Source of the DNA: an uncultured Tateyamaria sp.
GTDB taxonomy: Bacteria > Pseudomonadota > Alphaproteobacteria > Rhodobacterales > Rhodobacteraceae
Assembly (NCBI GenBank): GCA_905480645.1
Contig: CAJQRC010000008.1
Span: forward strand, 1 to 48,709
DNA: 48,709 nucleotides
Reading direction: 5' to 3'
A program made the translations under genes and the position numbers. How positions within the stretch are numbered: position 1 is the first letter of the stretch; each line of letters begins with the position of its first letter. Of the stretch, positions 17,923-26,044 are shown piece after piece. The notes below the pieces were generated by a model. That model had not been told where the DNA came from, made no database searches, and saw only the letters and a list, made by a program, of their open reading frames with translations.

Positions 17923-19224
17923 ATGAAATTTGAAAAAATTACCTGCCCCTCAAAACGCATCGCTATCGTTGGTGGTGGTATATCAGGAATGGGTGCTGCG
18001 CATACTTTGGGGTCAAACAATCGAGTTACTGTGTTCGAAACTGAACCGCGGTTGGGTGGGCACGCGCGTACAGTCATAGCTGGCAAAAATGGTAATCAGC
18101 CCGTTGATACAGGGTTTCTTGTATTTAATTATGCTAATTATCCTTTAATGGGTGATTTATTCGCTAGGCTTAACGTTCCAGTGGTAAAATCTAACATGAG
18201 CTTTGGTGCATCAATTGATGGTGGTCGGCTAGAATACGGATTGGCAAGTCTGGATGCACTCTTTGCGCAGAGAAGCAATGCGTTCAATCCTAAATTTCTT
18301 GGAATGGTGCGAGATATTTTTAAGTTTAACAAAAAAGCTCTTGCCGTGGCTGAAACTGATCCGTCTCAAACTGTGTCACAACTTTTAGATGCATTAGGTA
18401 CAGGAGACTGGTTTAGACAATACTACTTGCTACCTCTCAGTGGTGCTATTTGGTCAACTCCAATAAATAAAATAATGAATTTTCCAGCCCACGCGATGAT
18501 TCAATTTTTTGAAAATCATGCGTTACTTAAAACCACTGGTCAGCATCAATGGTATACTGTCGATGGTGGTTCGATTGAGTATGTCCACAGGCTTGAAACT
18601 GCTTTAACTAACAATGGCGTAGAGTTGCGGTCCAATACGCCTGTTCAATCAGTACGCCGAACGCCTCTTGGTGTTGAAGTTAAGGCTTGGGGCGATCAGT
18701 GGCGTCACTTTGACGAGGTTATCTTTGCCACGCATTCTGACGATAGCTTACGGCTACTGGCTGACCCAACGCCAGCAGAACGATTTGCTTTGGGTACGAT
18801 TAAATACCAGCCAAATCAAGTTACATTGCACTGCGACGGAACCATTATGCCGCGTAAACGCCAAACGTGGTCTAGTTGGGTGTACACTGAGGACAAAGGC
18901 TCCAAGTCTGACTGTATCGACCTGACATATTGGATTAATTCGTTGCAACGCGTTCCAGTGGATGACCCACATTTTGTGACTTTGAACACTAAAAGGAATA
19001 TCCGAGAAGAGTTGATATATGACGAAACTGTGTTGCGACATCCTGTTTTTGATTTAGCTGCGCTTGCAGCGCAGGAAGCAGTCCGAGCAATGAATGGTGC
19101 TAATCATACTTGGTTCTGTGGAGCATGGATGCGCCACGGTTTTCATGAGGACGGTCTTTCTAGTGGTGTAGACGTGGCGCATTCACTGATGACAACTTCA
19201 AGCGCGCAGATCGCTGCTGAGTGA
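17923..19224 (+). CDS. FAD-dependent oxidoreductase of the RpoE/ChrR stress operon
   Basis: 433 residues of the NAD(P)-binding amine-oxidase-like flavoprotein family. The dinucleotide fold starts at about residue 13 ('IAIVGGGISGMGAAHTL'), and a second flavin-contact 'FCGAWMRHGFHEDGLSSGVDVA' region lies at the C-terminus. The counterpart in R. sphaeroides is the first gene (RSP_1091) of an RpoE-dependent operon, and from memory that enzyme is implicated in modifying methylated unsaturated fatty acids to furan fatty acids. It probably acts on acyl chains at the membrane. It is the first gene of a five-gene operon with overlapping ends, opposite rpoE. Confidence 0.85.
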   Translation: MKFEKITCPSKRIAIVGGGISGMGAAHTLGSNNRVTVFETEPRLGGHARTVIAGKNGNQPVDTGFLVFNYANYPLMGDLFARLNVPVVKSNMSFGASIDGGRLEYGLASLDALFAQRSNAFNPKFLGMVRDIFKFNKKALAVAETDPSQTVSQLLDALGTGDWFRQYYLLPLSGAIWSTPINKIMNFPAHAMIQFFENHALLKTTGQHQWYTVDGGSIEYVHRLETALTNNGVELRSNTPVQSVRRTPLGVEVKAWGDQWRHFDEVIFATHSDDSLRLLADPTPAERFALGTIKYQPNQVTLHCDGTIMPRKRQTWSSWVYTEDKGSKSDCIDLTYWINSLQRVPVDDPHFVTLNTKRNIREELIYDETVLRHPVFDLAALAAQEAVRAMNGANHTWFCGAWMRHGFHEDGLSSGVDVAHSLMTTSSAQIAAE

Positions 19225-19979
19225 TGGCAGCTATAGATCATATTGTGTGCCAGACCTACCATGGACGGAAGGGTAAGATTTCCAATGCCTTCAGATATTC
19301 AGTAGATTACATCTTGCTGAACCCAGAGGTTGAGCTGAAAATGCCAAGGCTTTTCTCTCGTAATACTCGCGGTCTAATGGTGCTAGATGATACTGATCAT
19401 GGCGGCGCACCCAAATCTGGAAGTGGTACTATTTGGGTACGGAAGGTTCTGGAAGATAACCAAGTTTGCGGTGTGGAAAACATTGAGTTATTGGCGCAAC
19501 CAAAGATGTTTGGGCATGTATTTAATCCGGTTAGTTTCTGGCTTTGCTGGCGAAAAGATAATGCTCTGATAGCTGTAATTGCAGAAGTAACAAACACGTT
19601 CGGCGATCGCCACAGTTACTTGGTTAGTCATACTGATTACCGATCTATTGGACCGGATGATAGGATGCATGCGAAAAAGATTTTATATGTTTCTCCATTT
19701 CAGCCCGTCGAGGGTGATTATGAATTCAGATTTGATATTAATGAAGATCGAATTGGGATTTGGATTGATTACTCTCAAGGCGATGGTGGTTTGGTCGCAA
19801 CACTGACTGGACAGCGTAGGGCACTTAACAACCGTTCAATTCTTGCTGCAGCATTGCGTCGGCCATTTGGTTCGCGTCGCGTATTAGCTCTTATACACTG
19901 GCAGGCATTGAAGCTGTGGCTCAAAAAGGCGGCCTATCGTTCGCGTCCTTTACCACCGTCCGAAGAAGTCTCTAGGTGA
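19224..19979 (+). CDS. DUF1365 family protein
   Basis: About 251 residues. The DUF1365 features are plain: 'HGRKGKISNAFRYSVDYILL', 'GHVFNPVSFWLCWR' and 'VEVTNTFGDRHSY'-like sequence near residue 120. The family is nearly always found beside the FAD oxidoreductase just upstream, often with cyclopropane-fatty-acid synthase genes, and is thought to assist lipid modification; its biochemical role is not settled. It starts at ATG 19224 (TGATG overlap with the previous stop) or GTG 19221. Its stop overlaps the next gene as GTGA. Confidence 0.85.
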   Translation: MAAIDHIVCQTYHGRKGKISNAFRYSVDYILLNPEVELKMPRLFSRNTRGLMVLDDTDHGGAPKSGSGTIWVRKVLEDNQVCGVENIELLAQPKMFGHVFNPVSFWLCWRKDNALIAVIAEVTNTFGDRHSYLVSHTDYRSIGPDDRMHAKKILYVSPFQPVEGDYEFRFDINEDRIGIWIDYSQGDGGLVATLTGQRRALNNRSILAAALRRPFGSRRVLALIHWQALKLWLKKAAYRSRPLPPSEEVSR

Positions 19980-21211
19980 ACGCCGTGAATTTTCAAAAAT
20001 TGCCCGCATATGCGGTTTTTGCAGCATTGCTCGCGTCAGCAGGGTTACCAATCTACATCCACGCTCCGAAATATTATGTTGATGAATATGGGGTGTCGTT
20101 GGCGGCTCTTGGGGGTACATTATTTATTTTGCGTTTGTTTGATGTGGTCCAGGATCCATTTTTTGGTTGGCTTAGTGAAACGCTTCGCAACAAACGGTCT
20201 TATGCTGTTTTTGCCGGGTCTGTTCTGATGGCGGTGTCAATGTTTGGCTTGTTCGCTGTATCACCTTTGCTGCCGCCGTTGATTTGGTTCGCGTTAATGA
20301 TGGCTGGCGTATTCTCAGGGTTTAGTTTTCTAACTATCAACTTTTACGCGCAGGGAGTTGTGAAATCTGGTAAACTTTCAGGGCAGGGACATTTGGTCCT
20401 TGCACGATGGCGTGAAACAGGCGCGTTGTTCGGTGTTTGTCTTGCAGCGATAGCTCCGGTTGTTTTGACTACCGTTACAGACCTGCCATTCGTAGGATTT
20501 TCTATTGGCTTTATTATTTTGACTATAGCTGCCATTACGATGATGCGCAGTGAGTGGCTAAATGACGGCTTGCCGATCTCAGTTGGTTTTAAGGCTGTTT
20601 TAAGCGATACTCTGGCCCGCAGGTTGCTCCTAATCGCGTTAGTAAATGCTGCCCCTGTGGCAGTCACTTCAACACTATTTTTGTTCTATGTCGAAAGTTC
20701 TTTGTTGGTACCAGGGCTTGAAGGACCATTACTACTGCTATTTTTTCTGTCAGCAGCGGTCGCAGCGCCTTTTTGGAGTAAGTTCGCCGAAAACTTTGGA
20801 GTTAAGCCAGTTCTACTTGGTGCAATGATGCTTGCTGTGGTAGCTTTTGCTTGTGCATTGACGTTAGGGCAAGGCGATTGGCTGTTGTTTTCTGGTGTGT
20901 GTGTTTTGTCAGGGGCTGCCCTTGGCGCTGATCTAACATTGTTGCCTGCAATTTTTGCGGAACGTATGGCGCAGATAAGCCCATCAGCTGCCGAGGGATT
21001 TAGTCTTTGGTCTTTTGTTTCAAAATTTACACTGGCATTTTCTGCTATCATTATGCTGCCTGCTTTAGAGTGGACGGGGTTTGTGAGTGGTGCCGTCAAC
21101 AATCCGCCTGAAGCTCTCATGCTTTTGACCCTGCTTTACGCAGGACTACCGTGCGGCCTTAAAGTCGTTTCCATTTTACTTTTGGCAACGACAGATCTGA
21201 AGGAGTCTTAA
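19976..21211 (+). CDS. MFS transporter of the GPH/MFS_2 type
   Basis: 411 residues with about 12 apparent membrane helices. The N-terminal 'IYIHAPKYYVDEYGVSLAALG' and 'LRLFDVVQDPFFGWLSE' match the glycoside-pentoside-hexuronide (MFS_2) group. The substrate is unknown. Given its place in a lipid-modifying stress operon, a role in lipid or fatty-acid movement is more appealing than sugar uptake, but that is inference from context. It begins at a GTG overlapping the previous stop (GTGA) and ends one base before the next ATG. Confidence 0.85.
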   Translation: MNAVNFQKLPAYAVFAALLASAGLPIYIHAPKYYVDEYGVSLAALGGTLFILRLFDVVQDPFFGWLSETLRNKRSYAVFAGSVLMAVSMFGLFAVSPLLPPLIWFALMMAGVFSGFSFLTINFYAQGVVKSGKLSGQGHLVLARWRETGALFGVCLAAIAPVVLTTVTDLPFVGFSIGFIILTIAAITMMRSEWLNDGLPISVGFKAVLSDTLARRLLLIALVNAAPVAVTSTLFLFYVESSLLVPGLEGPLLLLFFLSAAVAAPFWSKFAENFGVKPVLLGAMMLAVVAFACALTLGQGDWLLFSGVCVLSGAALGADLTLLPAIFAERMAQISPSAAEGFSLWSFVSKFTLAFSAIIMLPALEWTGFVSGAVNNPPEALMLLTLLYAGLPCGLKVVSILLLATTDLKES

Positions 21212-21212
21212 T

Positions 21213-21791
21213 ATGAATGCTTTGTTATTTATGATACTGGGGGCGCTGATTTCAGCTGCTTTCATGTGGGCTTGGACACACTATGCGGATTTTTTAGCAC
21301 AGTCACCTGATGATTATGCATCGAGTGGAGAGGATTTTGACATCCGTAAACACCTAAATGGACCAATCATCTGTGAGGGCGTCATTTATGGTCCAACTGG
21401 GCGCGTTACATCGCGCTTTGTTGGTGATTTTGATTGTGTTTGGGAGGGTGATAGGGGGAAGATGAACGAAGTTTTTCGATACTGTGACGGATCGGAACAG
21501 ACCAGGGCCTGGCAACTGTCTTTAGGTGAGGATGGCAAAATTCGTGCCACTGCCAATGATGTCGTCGGTGAAGGTTTAGGTCAACAATCTGGTGGCAGCG
21601 TACAACTGAAATATCGTTTTCAAATGCCGGAAAGTTCAGGTGGACATATTCTGGATACGGTGGATTGGATGTATCTTGCCCCAAATGGAACCATTGTAAA
21701 CCGTTCCCAATTTCGAAAATATGGTGTAAAAGTTGCAGAACTCGTGGCTACCATGCGTCCAGTACAAAAGCAGATAAAAGCTGCCGTATGA
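21213..21791 (+). CDS. DUF3833 family protein
   Basis: 192 residues: one hydrophobic N-terminal segment (residues 3-22), then a soluble beta-rich domain recognisable as DUF3833 ('YGPTGRVTSRFVGDFDCVWEG', 'TVDWMYLAPNGTIVNRSQF'). The single N-terminal helix suggests a membrane-anchored periplasmic or cytoplasmic protein. Function is not established; the family sits in this same five-gene stress operon in Rhodobacter. AAGGAG precedes ATG 21213. Its stop overlaps the SDR gene start (ATGA). Confidence 0.82.
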   Translation: MNALLFMILGALISAAFMWAWTHYADFLAQSPDDYASSGEDFDIRKHLNGPIICEGVIYGPTGRVTSRFVGDFDCVWEGDRGKMNEVFRYCDGSEQTRAWQLSLGEDGKIRATANDVVGEGLGQQSGGSVQLKYRFQMPESSGGHILDTVDWMYLAPNGTIVNRSQFRKYGVKVAELVATMRPVQKQIKAAV

Positions 21792-22537
21792 ACGTGAATG
21801 AAATGACCACAACAATCACAGGGAAACGCTATTGGCTTATAGGTGCTGGCGATGGTTTAGGTAAAGCATTGGCACATTGTATGAGCCGTGCAGGTATTGA
21901 AGTTGTCGTCTCCTCTCGTTCAGAAACAAAACTAGCTGCGTTGGTTGCCGAATTGCCCGGCAAAGCATCTTATCAATGCGTTGACATCTCGAACGATGAA
22001 AATGTTCGCGCTGCAGCAGCCTCCGTTGGCAAGATCGATGGCCTTGTTTTATTAGCAGGTGTCTATTGGCCTTTCGGTGCAACGGATTGGAATGCGGACC
22101 AGGCTACTGAGATGGCTGATATAAACTTTACAGGCTTTATGCGAGTGCTCGGACAAGTTGTTCCGCAATTTGTTGCACGTAATGCTGGTCACATCCTGAT
22201 AACCTCGTCATTAACTGGGTTCCGCGGTCTGCCTAAATCAATTGGATACACTGCATCTAAGGCCGCAACGATGTCTTTAGCGGAATGTATGTATGCAGAT
22301 CTCCGAAAAACTGGCGTGCGGGTGCAGGTCGCAAACCCAGGATTTATAAAAACCCAACTGACAGAAAAAAATAATTTTAAGATGCCTTTTATTATGGAAC
22401 CTGAGGACGCAGCACAGCAAATTTTTGATTTTATGCTTACAGATAGATTCAAAAAGAGTTTTCCAACACTTTTTTCGTTGTTGTTCCGGGGTTCCCAATT
22501 TTTACCAGACTGGCTTTATTACCGGATCTTTTCATAA
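21788..22537 (+). CDS. short-chain dehydrogenase/reductase of the RpoE operon
   Basis: 249 residues from the ATG at 21788, which overlaps the preceding stop (ATGA); the longer open frame upstream lies within the previous gene. Classical SDR landmarks: 'LIGAGDGLGKALA' (cofactor loop), 'LLAGVY' in place of the usual NNAG-type motif, 'ITSSLTGFRG' with the catalytic Ser, and 'YTASKAA' (Tyr and Lys). The substrate is unknown. It is the last gene of the operon and corresponds in order to the SDR that closes the equivalent Rhodobacter operon. Confidence 0.86.
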   Translation: MNVNEMTTTITGKRYWLIGAGDGLGKALAHCMSRAGIEVVVSSRSETKLAALVAELPGKASYQCVDISNDENVRAAAASVGKIDGLVLLAGVYWPFGATDWNADQATEMADINFTGFMRVLGQVVPQFVARNAGHILITSSLTGFRGLPKSIGYTASKAATMSLAECMYADLRKTGVRVQVANPGFIKTQLTEKNNFKMPFIMEPEDAAQQIFDFMLTDRFKKSFPTLFSLLFRGSQFLPDWLYYRIFS

Positions 22538-22688
22538 ACTAGTTTTGTTGTTTAGTTTAACTATTTTAAACATTCGGTTTCCGCGTAGTGCAGGCTGTTG
22601 TTCCACCCATATTAAGAGTGTGTCTGTTAGTCTTAGATTGCACAATGTAGCGTTGTAGCGAGAGTTTAGCACATACGCTCATGTTAAA

Positions 22689-23744
22689 TCAATTTTCAAG
22701 AATTGCTTTTTCAAATAACTCTTTAGCACGCGCCCAGACGCCTGTCGTTATATCTGTGAGCATATTAAGTGTAGGTAAGAGTTGGCCTGCATAGTCTTTG
22801 GAGGCCTCGAAAGGCAATATTGAGGGTAGGTTGTCAATCGCAACTACATCGAGTGGAGGATTGTTTTGGACACGAATAGAGGGTGACCGCCAACTAGTTG
22901 TTTTATTATAGACTTTGATGGGAGAAAATTTGCTATCAGGGTCACAAGCTATGTCGCCAATAACTGTTAACTTGCGTGATCTCTGAGTTGTGTTCAAACT
23001 CACGAAAGTGGGAGTGTTAGATTGTGCAAGGATACAGTTGAAAAGTAATTCATGCTCCAGAATCTCAGGAAAGGGTCCGCCATGTTTGGTGTCTTTTAAG
23101 TCCCATTGAGTAATTGGTATCTCCATGGCTGTGCAAAGATCAACGGCGCCTGTACCAACGCGCCCTAGTGCTCCGATTATTAATGCGCTGGGCCTGTGGT
23201 TGCCAATTTTACCTAGATCTAAATCTAGTTCGGTTAGAAGGTGTTTTGAGGTTAGGTAAGTTTTCACGGGTTCGGTATTTTTATTCTTTTGTTGGGCAGA
23301 CCAGCATTTGAGTGCTACTGCAGCGCCTGCAAAGCCAGCCCAATAACCAAAGGCGGCAACACGAGAACCATCCTCAGTCAGTAGGTACTCCAAATCGAAC
23401 AACGCACCTTTGCCCAATTTAAACCTTTTAAGTAAATTTTGCCCTTTGGGTTGTCCTTTGTAAGCGTGACCAAACATAATATGTCTATGACACAGGAGTG
23501 TGCCATCTTCGGGTAGTTCTTTCAGACCAAATATAAACGCATTTTTAGGTGCTAGAGGCCAACTGTTTTCTGGAGCAATCTTAGCCCCCACCTCTGCGTA
23601 TCGTTCAATTGCGATGCATCGGGATGGACTTTCCTCAACTGTAACTTGGATACCTTTGGTTATCAATTGAAGGGCTCCTTCTGGAGTGAGCCCAACGCGG
23701 CTTTCATTTATCCGATGTTCAGCGCGAACCCAAATATGCGTCAT
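22689..23744 (-). CDS. saccharopine dehydrogenase (NAD+, L-lysine-forming type)
   Basis: 351 residues. The N-terminal AlaDH/PNT-like domain opens with 'IWVRAEHRINESRVGLTPEGA', and the nucleotide-binding part carries 'ALIIGALGRVGTGAVDLC', both typical of the LYS1-type enzyme. It interconverts saccharopine with lysine plus 2-oxoglutarate. In bacteria that make lysine by the diaminopimelate route it would serve lysine breakdown or another imine reduction. No saccharopine reductase (LYS9-like) gene adjoins it here, so the pathway is not evident from context. ATG 23744 is preceded by AGGA. It ends convergent to the SDR gene. Confidence 0.85.
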   Translation of the reverse strand: MTHIWVRAEHRINESRVGLTPEGALQLITKGIQVTVEESPSRCIAIERYAEVGAKIAPENSWPLAPKNAFIFGLKELPEDGTLLCHRHIMFGHAYKGQPKGQNLLKRFKLGKGALFDLEYLLTEDGSRVAAFGYWAGFAGAAVALKCWSAQQKNKNTEPVKTYLTSKHLLTELDLDLGKIGNHRPSALIIGALGRVGTGAVDLCTAMEIPITQWDLKDTKHGGPFPEILEHELLFNCILAQSNTPTFVSLNTTQRSRKLTVIGDIACDPDSKFSPIKVYNKTTSWRSPSIRVQNNPPLDVVAIDNLPSILPFEASKDYAGQLLPTLNMLTDITTGVWARAKELFEKAILEN

Positions 23745-23825
23745 ATGGGCTATCCTTTCGCAGCACAGGTTAAGTGATAGGGAACAAGTATGGTTACTGA
23801 CGAACAGTTAAATTTTTGATTAATC

Positions 23826-24479
23826 TTAAACGTAAGTCTGAGCGTAATGTCGTTGTGGAATTTCAAGATGAGGGATTGCGTTGAACATCACTGGTGACCA
23901 TGCCCCACCAATCGGATGAAGCCGGTGTATGGAGGTGTTCATTATCGCTAATGCAACGTTTGCCATTGACCCGATAGATAGTCCAAGGTGTTGGCGCATC
24001 ATCATAGCAATTAATCCACCTGAAGTCACCACAAGAGCAGCCCCCTTACCAATAGTAATTTCAGTAAGTATGTCTCGTACGCGAGCCTCAAAAGATTGAA
24101 ATGTTTCAGGCGCACCTTCAATAATACCTTCTTCCCACGCTTTAAAAACCTGCGGAAGATGAGTTGAAAAATTGGCTTGTCCCACCGGTATGGGGACGCC
24201 ATGCTCCGCTTCAAGAGCGGAGGCAAGGGTGAAATATTCTAGCTCGTTAAGACGAGCATCGCGGATGGCTGTAATCCCAGTTTTCATCGCTTTAGCGGTA
24301 TCAATTTGCCGTTGTAATGTTCCGGTATAAAGTCTTGTGTGGTTTTGATTTGTGTTGCGCAGATGTTGCCCAAGCCAGGAAGCTTGTTTATGGCCTAATA
24401 CGCTTAACTTGTCATAGTTTGCTTCGTCATTGGCACCTGAATTAGCTTGACCGTGTCTGATAAGTGTTACGTGGGACAT
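23826..24479 (-). CDS. histidine phosphatase family protein
   Basis: 217 residues of the phosphoglycerate-mutase-like superfamily. The phospho-accepting histidine lies in 'LIRHGQANSG' (His9), with 'LNELEYF' supplying the acidic residue and 'VVTSGGLIAMMMRQ' in place of the usual second His-containing segment. The substrate is unknown. The missing obvious second catalytic His ('TSGG' rather than the common 'SHGG') is worth noting, but related alphaproteobacterial members share the TSGG form. It is not clearly in an operon with its neighbours: gaps of 81 and 89 bases. Confidence 0.82.
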   Translation of the reverse strand: MSHVTLIRHGQANSGANDEANYDKLSVLGHKQASWLGQHLRNTNQNHTRLYTGTLQRQIDTAKAMKTGITAIRDARLNELEYFTLASALEAEHGVPIPVGQANFSTHLPQVFKAWEEGIIEGAPETFQSFEARVRDILTEITIGKGAALVVTSGGLIAMMMRQHLGLSIGSMANVALAIMNTSIHRLHPIGGAWSPVMFNAIPHLEIPQRHYAQTYV

Positions 24480-24568
24480 ATGCGCTTTCGAGTTTAATTT
24501 GCTTCATATTAGGCTAGCATAATGTGCGTGGAAAGTACGCTCACCTTTAATTCAAGTTTATTTTTCTC

Positions 24569-25612
24569 TTATTTTAATTTTATGCGCCCTACAAAAGCTG
24601 GAATAAGCATCGTAAGGAACAGAAGACGAGCTATGTGGCAGGCAGAGACAAAGCCAGGATTGGCTCCAATAACAGCGCCCATAACTATCATGGCTTCCAA
24701 TCCGCCAGGAGCAAACGCCACCAAGACATGTGTTGACTCAAGCGAGAGAAGATAGGCGACAAGTATTACAGCAAAAATTACCATGATTACTGTGATAGCG
24801 GTGGTTGTAAGGCCAGCAATTAGCGATTGCAGTAGGGCACTTCTGGTAATTCCATTAAACCGCGCTCCAATTAGAGCACCAATAATAACAAGTCCAATAA
24901 GGTTCATCCATGGATGTAAGACGCCTGGTGTCAAGCTTGTGCTGTGCCCAACGGTCGAAACGACCATGCCTGCGATTAGGAGTGCGGCTGGCAAACCGAC
25001 TTTATCAAAGACGTACCCAATAATTAGCCCAATAATTGAAAGTAGGCCTAAATGGATCCAAGAAATTAGTATGCCGCTAGGTATAATTTGTACATTTAAA
25101 TCAAAACCAAATGCCATTGCAATCACTGGGGCAGAGAGTGTAAGCGCCATTATTCGGACTGATTGGATCACTACAATGCGGGTAGTATCGAGCTCCAATG
25201 CAGAGGACAAACTGACAACGAAACTTAAATGCCCTGGAGCAGCTGCAAGATAAGCGCTTTGCCTAGGAATGCCAAAGCCGTATTCAAGTACGCGTCCGCA
25301 GATCCAAAGCGTCGCACAGAGAGTTATACCTAAGATTGCAAATGCTAAGGGCCATTTGAGAATTGCCTCAGTCGCGCCGGAGTTCATTCCACTGCCTATT
25401 CCAATACCTACGATCAGAAAGGTTATGTTACGCACACTATCATCAATACCAGTTTTGAGGCCAATGAGAGCTGATAGTGCAACCAAGACTGCTGGGCCGG
25501 TAAGGACTGCGATTGGCGCATTAATGACGTTGGCGATCCATGCTCCTATACTGCCTATAAGTAGCGTTCGTCCTGTGACTAAAAGATCGTGGCGCTTTGT
25601 AATTCTCAGCAT
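24569..25612 (-). CDS. AbrB-family (AbrB duplication) membrane protein
   Basis: 347 residues, almost entirely hydrophobic with about ten apparent helices and two internally similar halves, each with a 'PLAILGITL' or 'GLIIGYVFDKVGLPAALLIAGM'-like segment. This is the Pfam AbrB (formerly ammonia-monooxygenase-like) family. Despite the name it is an integral membrane protein, not a DNA-binding AbrB. The transport substrate is unknown. ATG at 25612; the C-terminus ends in basic residues. It is divergent from the acyl-CoA synthetase gene across a 430-base spacer. Confidence 0.8.
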   Translation of the reverse strand: MLRITKRHDLLVTGRTLLIGSIGAWIANVINAPIAVLTGPAVLVALSALIGLKTGIDDSVRNITFLIVGIGIGSGMNSGATEAILKWPLAFAILGITLCATLWICGRVLEYGFGIPRQSAYLAAAPGHLSFVVSLSSALELDTTRIVVIQSVRIMALTLSAPVIAMAFGFDLNVQIIPSGILISWIHLGLLSIIGLIIGYVFDKVGLPAALLIAGMVVSTVGHSTSLTPGVLHPWMNLIGLVIIGALIGARFNGITRSALLQSLIAGLTTTAITVIMVIFAVILVAYLLSLESTHVLVAFAPGGLEAMIVMGAVIGANPGFVSACHIARLLFLTMLIPAFVGRIKLK

Positions 25613-26044
25613 TTTCTATGGCTAACGATAACTTCATTTTACTGCAATGCTATGCATGAAAATTGAGCTGAATTTACCTATTTTAAGAGAAAATTTTTGT
25701 AAACCAAATTATCTTCATAAGGATAACTGCGACCACTAATCTACTTATCTGAGCGCAGTCATTTGATCCACGTAATAGCGCCTAATCAATCGGTTTACTT
25801 TTGTATATATCCAAATTGCCTGATCAGGTGGTAAACCTTAACAATTATTGGTATCTATTGAATCGAATTAGAGTATTACTCAAGTTTTAAGATGTAACAG
25901 ATGATCATGTAGAAATTTGTAAGGATTTAGAAGAATTAGAGAAAAGCTGAAGCTTAGCTTATATAGTTAATCCGTATGCTTTTAGAGAAGTGTCATAGTA
26001 ATTACACGCGCACCTCGACTTAAACAGAGCTGGGAGGAATTGAA
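25613..26044. other. 432-base divergent spacer between the AbrB-family gene and the acyl-CoA synthetase gene
   Basis: AT-rich and with no credible ORF or RNA gene. It presumably holds two divergent promoters. Possible regulatory symmetry: CCTGATCAGG at 25819-25828, and GGTTTAC (25792-25798) matched by GTAAACC (25831-25837). A strong GGGAGG ribosome binding site lies at 26032-26037. Confidence 0.5.

Noticed and set aside
21665-21787. Upstream extension of the SDR frame
   Set aside because: It overlaps the DUF3833 gene and precedes the normal SDR start; the ATGA overlap at 21788 is far better.
23826-24479. A true phosphoglycerate mutase (gpmA-type) assignment
   Set aside because: The length and the TSGG in place of the usual second-His segment fit a general histidine phosphatase, not a glycolytic mutase.
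25764-25769. TGATCC as another RpoE -35 element upstream of the acyl-CoA synthetase
   Set aside because: Eighteen bases downstream the sequence is AATCGG, not an A/T-rich -10, and the gene lies about 280 bases away.
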